From: Trochalopteron elliotii | Lineage: Eukaryota; Chordata; Aves; Passeriformes; Leiothrichidae | Length of the DNA: 64,000 nt | Reading direction: 5' to 3' | Assembly (NCBI GenBank): GCA_024734555.1 | Contig: JANPWX010019802.1 | Location: forward strand, 2,433,393 to 2,497,392 | Shown here: piece after piece, positions 47,761-64,000 of the stretch | Numbering within the stretch: position 1 is the stretch's first letter | Layout of the letters: every line of letters begins with the position of its first letter | Position numbers and translations under genes: made by a program | The notes under the pieces: generated by a model | The model's input: only the letters and a program-made list of their open reading frames with translations | What the model was told of the DNA's origin: nothing | Databases searched by the model: none

Positions 47761-50700
47761 TGTTTTGACTACCTTTTACAAAGCAGGTCAAAATTAAATA
47801 TATGAGCTTTGCCGGGTTTGCATGTAGTACAATATCAAGTGAAAAATCCATTCAGAAATTATTCTGTGCTATACTTTCATAAGTGATTCTGTGCTATTTT
47901 GCTGAACTATCAAAACGTTATTTTTCTAAAGATAACAGTATTTGTAATAAGTTTAACCACTGTGACTCTGTAAGCATTTAAAAATCTGAAGTACAACATG
48001 GTGCTATATGGTTTTATTAGACTATGGAGGAAAAGAGCAATGCTTAGGAACATAGTTCTGAATTTCAGTATTTCCCAAGATTATGCAAATTCAATAGACA
48101 CTGCATCCTGGAGTGTAGTGTAACAGCTACTCTGAGACAGATTCACCTATACTTTCCTAATTAGCTTTGCTATGCCAAAAGTGTTCCAACAATGTCTCCA
48201 TATCCCAGCCTGACAGTTAGAATCAGTTTTGTAACTCCTTTTCTGACTCAGAAGAAAGATTAATATGTTAGCTGGATCAATCTGACTGCAGAAGGGACAT
48301 GCTTTCTGCAGCCTAAGCAAAGAGTAGCAAAGAATAGCAGATACAATTCCTACAGCGAAGTGAACTCAAAACCTGCACCCTCCAATAGCTTGTACTGCAT
48401 TTTGAGCTGTAACCTCTCAACCCCTAATTTCTCCATGTAGTTGATACAGACTTCTCTCATTTTACAATGTAGTATTATACCAGCCCAGACACTGATTTCT
48501 TTGGGGGTTTCTCACTGACAGCTTTTGTCACCCAAGTCTCACCAGGAGCAAACCCTGGTCGATTAGTGGAAGATATACGAGGAGTGGCTGAGGGTCACAG
48601 CTTCAAGCTTCATTGTGAGGGACAGGCACTGGTTTCTTCTCTGTGGTAAACAGTGACAGAGCCCAAGGGAATGGCCTGAAGTCTAGTTGGGGGAGGTTTA
48701 GGTTGGATGTTATGAAAAAGGTTCTTCACCCACAGGGTTTTTAGGTGCTGGACCAGGTTCCCCAGGGAAATGGTCATGGCACCAAATTTGTCAGAGTTCA
48801 AGGAGTGTTTTGGAAATGCTTTCAGGCACACAGTGTGATTCTTGGGGTTGTCCTGTGCGAGGCTAGAAGCTGGACTTGATGAGCCTTGCAGGTCCTTTCC
48901 AATTCAGTATATTCCGTGGTTCTAAATTTCATTTAACTTCAAGATTTAGATAAGCTAACGATGTGTCATGATGTTTCTGGGTCAAGGCAATATAGTTTCT
49001 TTCTTGCAGCCAACTTACAAGACTAAAACAACTTCAGGTTCATCACTGACCACATGTAAGGCAAATGGAATATCGTGTTGCTCTCTGTTACTTCTTAAGA
49101 ATGTCTGTGCTTTGTCTTTCGTAATGAATTCAGGAGCAGAAACATCAGAAGTAATTTTAAGCAGGGACGGCTGAGAATTAGAAGTGCTGTAGCTGTGATA
49201 ACAATGTTTGAAAGTTCTTCCTAGTTGACTTGGCTTCTTTTTACTGCTCTGACACAAGTCAGCTTACTGAATATTCATCAGAACAGCTCAACATTGCATT
49301 CTGCACAGCATGGATAAATGAAACAGTATCAAGACAAAGCTTTACAAATCATGCCCACATAGAGGTTCACATACGTATGTCAATCCTCTAGAGTTATTTA
49401 AAAAAAAGTACGTAAACCTGAAGAAATGAGGTGGGGGAAGTGTTCAGCAGCTATTGTAGCTTCCTGTCACTTCTTTTCGTTACAGATTGAGATATGGTGT
49501 TGCCTAAATTTGTGCCAAGACACAGCAAGAGGAAGTGAATAAGAGGAAGAATGTTTAAGTATTGAGTTTTAAGAGGGCTTCTAACCAATCAAACAGAAAT
49601 ACCAGTGTAGAAAGACTGATAGGGACTTTCTTTAGAGTCTTTCTCAATCTCATCAGCTAACAGATGAGACACATCTGCAGTGAGGTGAAAAAATGACAGT
49701 TGGTCATCTAGGAAATTTTCTGAAATAGTCAAATCAGGATATGTAAATAGCAGTTTTCTCAGACACTTTTGTTTGCCATTTTCCTATATTTTCCCATCTC
49801 CAGAGTTTTTGCACTCCAGAGTTTAGCAGATGTTACTGTTTTTGTTCCAAGTTTCCATGTGCTATGGCAAAAAGTGTGCAGTTCATGCTCTCTATGGCAT
49901 GATAAATCCAGACCGATACTGTAACCTTGTGTGTCATTCTAATGACTTCTTTAATCACTGATCCCAAAACAACATCCAAATTATTCAACCCCAAATTCAG
50001 AAAAATTGTTCAGAGACTGAACATAGACCATTTCCTGTATTTATTCTTTTGATTGAAGTGAATACTGCCTGAGAGAAATAGTTTTTTCTGATTGGGATTC
50101 CAATTCCCTCAACTAGTAATAAAATAAATAAAAACCCGAAAATACTAGAAAATATGACAGGCAGCAACATCCAAACTGTGCCTGTGCAGTATCTGCAGTA
50201 TGTGTTTAAGACAGTTCAATGTAATGTTTTAACTTCAGGCAGCCAGGTTATAGTTCTACTGGAATAGGGCAATCAGTATATAACTTTTGATGCTTCTCTA
50301 CAAGGAAATATGAATTGAGCTACATTTGAACACCATGACAACTTTGGAAATGTGAAAGTTGAACAGAAATTATGAATTTTGTTTCAAAATTCCCTGTTTC
50401 ACAAGCACTGTGAAGATTTTCAAAGTACTTATTTTGAGAGAACAAAAGGAAGTGTGATAACATTTGAATGGAACTTCTGTAATAAGGACATGGAAGAAGT
50501 TAGAGAAATGAACAGTTCAGTGAGACATTTGAGACTGATCATGGGATCTGAATTGGAAACAAAAGAAATCGGAACTTTGCGGCTTTTGAACAGTATGAAT
50601 CACATTTCAAGAAAGAAAATACTACTCACAGTCACAAACCAGTTCGTCAGTGATCCTGAAATTTACTTTGTAGAAAACTGACTTTAGTACAGTACTGTTG

Positions 50701-51980
50701 CTTCTTGTACTGACTGTAGATTGTAGTAGATTCTCATTGTAGAAAAAAAGCTCACATCAGTCATCATAGCTGTTGTTTTCAAACCATCAGGGAAACCTGT
50801 GGGATTTTAAAAAAACCACCCTAGTAGATTCATAGACTTATCCACTAGACTTCATTAATACAAGCAGGAGCTTTCTTTCTACAGAGACTTGTCAGGAAAT
50901 AGTCAGGAGTCTAGTATACTCAATATTTGGCTTTCTAACCAAGAAAATCAAATTTTATTGTGGACTGTTGTCTGTTACCAAATGGCTATATAAACTTGGG
51001 AATACACATATTTACCATTCTAGCTAAATGGGAAATATATGGTTATTTGATCTTCCACTGGACACTGAAATTTATGTGTATTCCATGGATGAACAAAATT
51101 GACCAGAGTTGACAGCTATTTCTGTCCTTTCACTCTCTTAGATTTTACATCAAGATTATAACTAAGGTAGTGGTTGTTTGCAATATTGCTTTAGATGATT
51201 ATATGGTTTGAAGAAACAGCCCCGTTGACATTGCTGCTATTTCTGCTTCTGTGTTACTTCACTTCCTTCCTACACTGCAACAGTCACAAGCACCATCTTA
51301 CAGCCAGACCTCGATCTAGGCTTCTTATCCGAGTGGACAAAATGGAGAGAAACAAACCACTAGGCTGCTCATGATTTTGCAAGGTGTTGGGGGTTGAAGG
51401 GGATGGGAAGACACACGGGTCTCTCTTGTGCATGTATGGACACGCCAGCATCTGATGCTGACAAGAGAGTTTCTCCAACAGGAATAATTGCTGCCTCGCT
51501 CAGCTCAGCTGCATCTTCAGTGATGGTTGCAACTCGTTTTCTATAAGTTTTTGTCCTGCACATTGGCCAGCCAGCAGAAAGGTCATGTGTGTGTTGCAGC
51601 TGCCTCACTGTGCTTAGACACAGAATAAGCTCTGTAGGCAGCAGTATTAAAGATGGATGAGCAGCTAGGAAGGCAGAAGTAACAGTCCAGATAATTTTGC
51701 AAGAATGCACTTTGTCCTGTCCTCATAATGCTGTGCTGACTTCCGTAAAATCACAGATGACTTGAGACACAAGCTCGAACATAGTTCCCCGGTTCTCCTG
51801 GGAAAGGCTCCAAGGTTTGCACCGGGTGTTTAATGCAGGAGTTGAATCAACACAACATTGGAAGGGACCGCCAGCATCAGCGGGCTGCACACCTTGCCGA
51901 CGCCGACAACACCTTTACAACTTCTTTTTTAAGAAGAAAAAAGAAAAAAAGCTACACTGCCGAAAAGCTGTACCGCTCCC
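47761..51980. other. DMGDH-ARSB intergenic region
   Basis: About 4 kb, AT-rich, with one CR1 copy (48575-48925). A 100-codon plus-strand ORF at 50379-50681 is unrecognised and of chance length. GC content rises after 51750 toward the ARSB island. Confidence 0.75.
48575..48925 (+). mobile_element. CR1 LINE 3' fragment, sense
   Basis: Starts near GAGGAGTGGCTGAGGGTCAC and continues with GGGAATGGCCTGAAG, then GTTTAGGTTGGATGTTATG, AGGTTCCCCAGGGAAATGGTC, TGGACTTGATGAGCCTTGCAG and TCCTTTCCAATTCAGTATATTCC. This is the avian CR1 ORF2 end and 3' UTR in order, with internal losses. Confidence 0.87.
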
Positions 51981-52003
51981 ACCCTCGACACCTCCCAGCA
52001 CCA

Positions 52004-52388
52004 NNNNNNNNNNNNNNNNNNNNNNNNNNNNNNNNNNNNNNNNNNNNNNNNNNNNNNNNNNNNNNNNNNNNNNNNNNNNNNNNNNNNNNNNNNNNNNNNN
52101 NNNNNNNNNNNNNNNNNNNNNNNNNNNNNNNNNNNNNNNNNNNNNNNNNNNNNNNNNNNNNNNNNNNNNNNNNNNNNNNNNNNNNNNNNNNNNNNNNNNN
52201 NNNNNNNNNNNNNNNNNNNNNNNNNNNNNNNNNNNNNNNNNNNNNNNNNNNNNNNNNNNNNNNNNNNNNNNNNNNNNNNNNNNNNNNNNNNNNNNNNNNN
52301 NNNNNNNNNNNNNNNNNNNNNNNNNNNNNNNNNNNNNNNNNNNNNNNNNNNNNNNNNNNNNNNNNNNNNNNNNNNNNNNNNNNNNNNN
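52004..52388. other. Assembly gap (385 N) over ARSB exon 1
   Basis: Hides the ARSB start codon, signal peptide and the Asp-Asp metal ligands (human Asp53-Asp54). Open frames that run through the N are artefacts. Confidence 0.95.

Positions 52389-64000
<11,612 letters not shown>

Noticed and set aside
50379..50681. 100-codon ORF between DMGDH and ARSB
   Set aside because: No recognisable domain and chance length; AT-rich codon use like the surrounding non-coding sequence.

Overview
The window is vertebrate nuclear DNA, almost certainly from a bird and probably a passerine. The genes are split by GT-AG introns. The interspersed repeats are CR1 LINE fragments, and there is one tRNA-Ile-like SINE with a CR1-type 3' tail (8358-8503) that resembles the passerine TguSINE1 family. 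The background is AT-rich with two CpG islands. Each island contains an assembly gap (6821-7185 and 52004-52388). The BHMT-DMGDH-ARSB block corresponds to human 5q14.1, which is Z-linked in chicken; Z linkage here is inferred, not seen.

Layout. (1) 1-6646, minus strand: the 5' end of BHMT (betaine-homocysteine S-methyltransferase). Exon 1 is at 6608-6646 and exon 2 at 2655-2787; the rest lies left of the window. A TATA box sits at 6736-6741. (2) 6350-7480: a CpG island between BHMT and DMGDH, interrupted by 365 N. (3) 9037-46542, plus strand: DMGDH (dimethylglycine dehydrogenase, mitochondrial). Fifteen coding exons were located by hand, all joining in frame. They correspond to exons 2-16 and encode 829 residues plus one split codon. 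The first exon, which carries the mitochondrial targeting peptide, was not found and is probably in the gap. (4) 46543-about 51980: intergenic DNA with DMGDH poly(A) signals and one CR1 copy. (5) 52389-58673, plus strand: ARSB (arylsulfatase B) exons 1 (partial) to 4. Exon 5 onward lies beyond 64000.

How the genes work together. BHMT converts betaine and homocysteine to dimethylglycine and methionine. DMGDH then oxidises dimethylglycine to sarcosine and passes the one-carbon unit to tetrahydrofolate. The two genes are therefore consecutive steps of choline catabolism, arranged head to head over one CpG island. ARSB is a lysosomal sulfatase with no known link to that pathway.

I see no previously undescribed system. 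The observations most worth checking are: a GC-AG intron in DMGDH with a competing upstream acceptor; a 12-bp perfect hairpin overlapping a duplicated polypyrimidine tract at the ARSB exon 2 acceptor; an apparent 2-nt insertion in ARSB exon 1 at the gap edge; a perfect homopurine (GGAGA)n mirror repeat; and an isolated CpG-dense patch with a CTCF-like motif in DMGDH intron 14. All coordinates were read by eye, and repeat edges are approximate.
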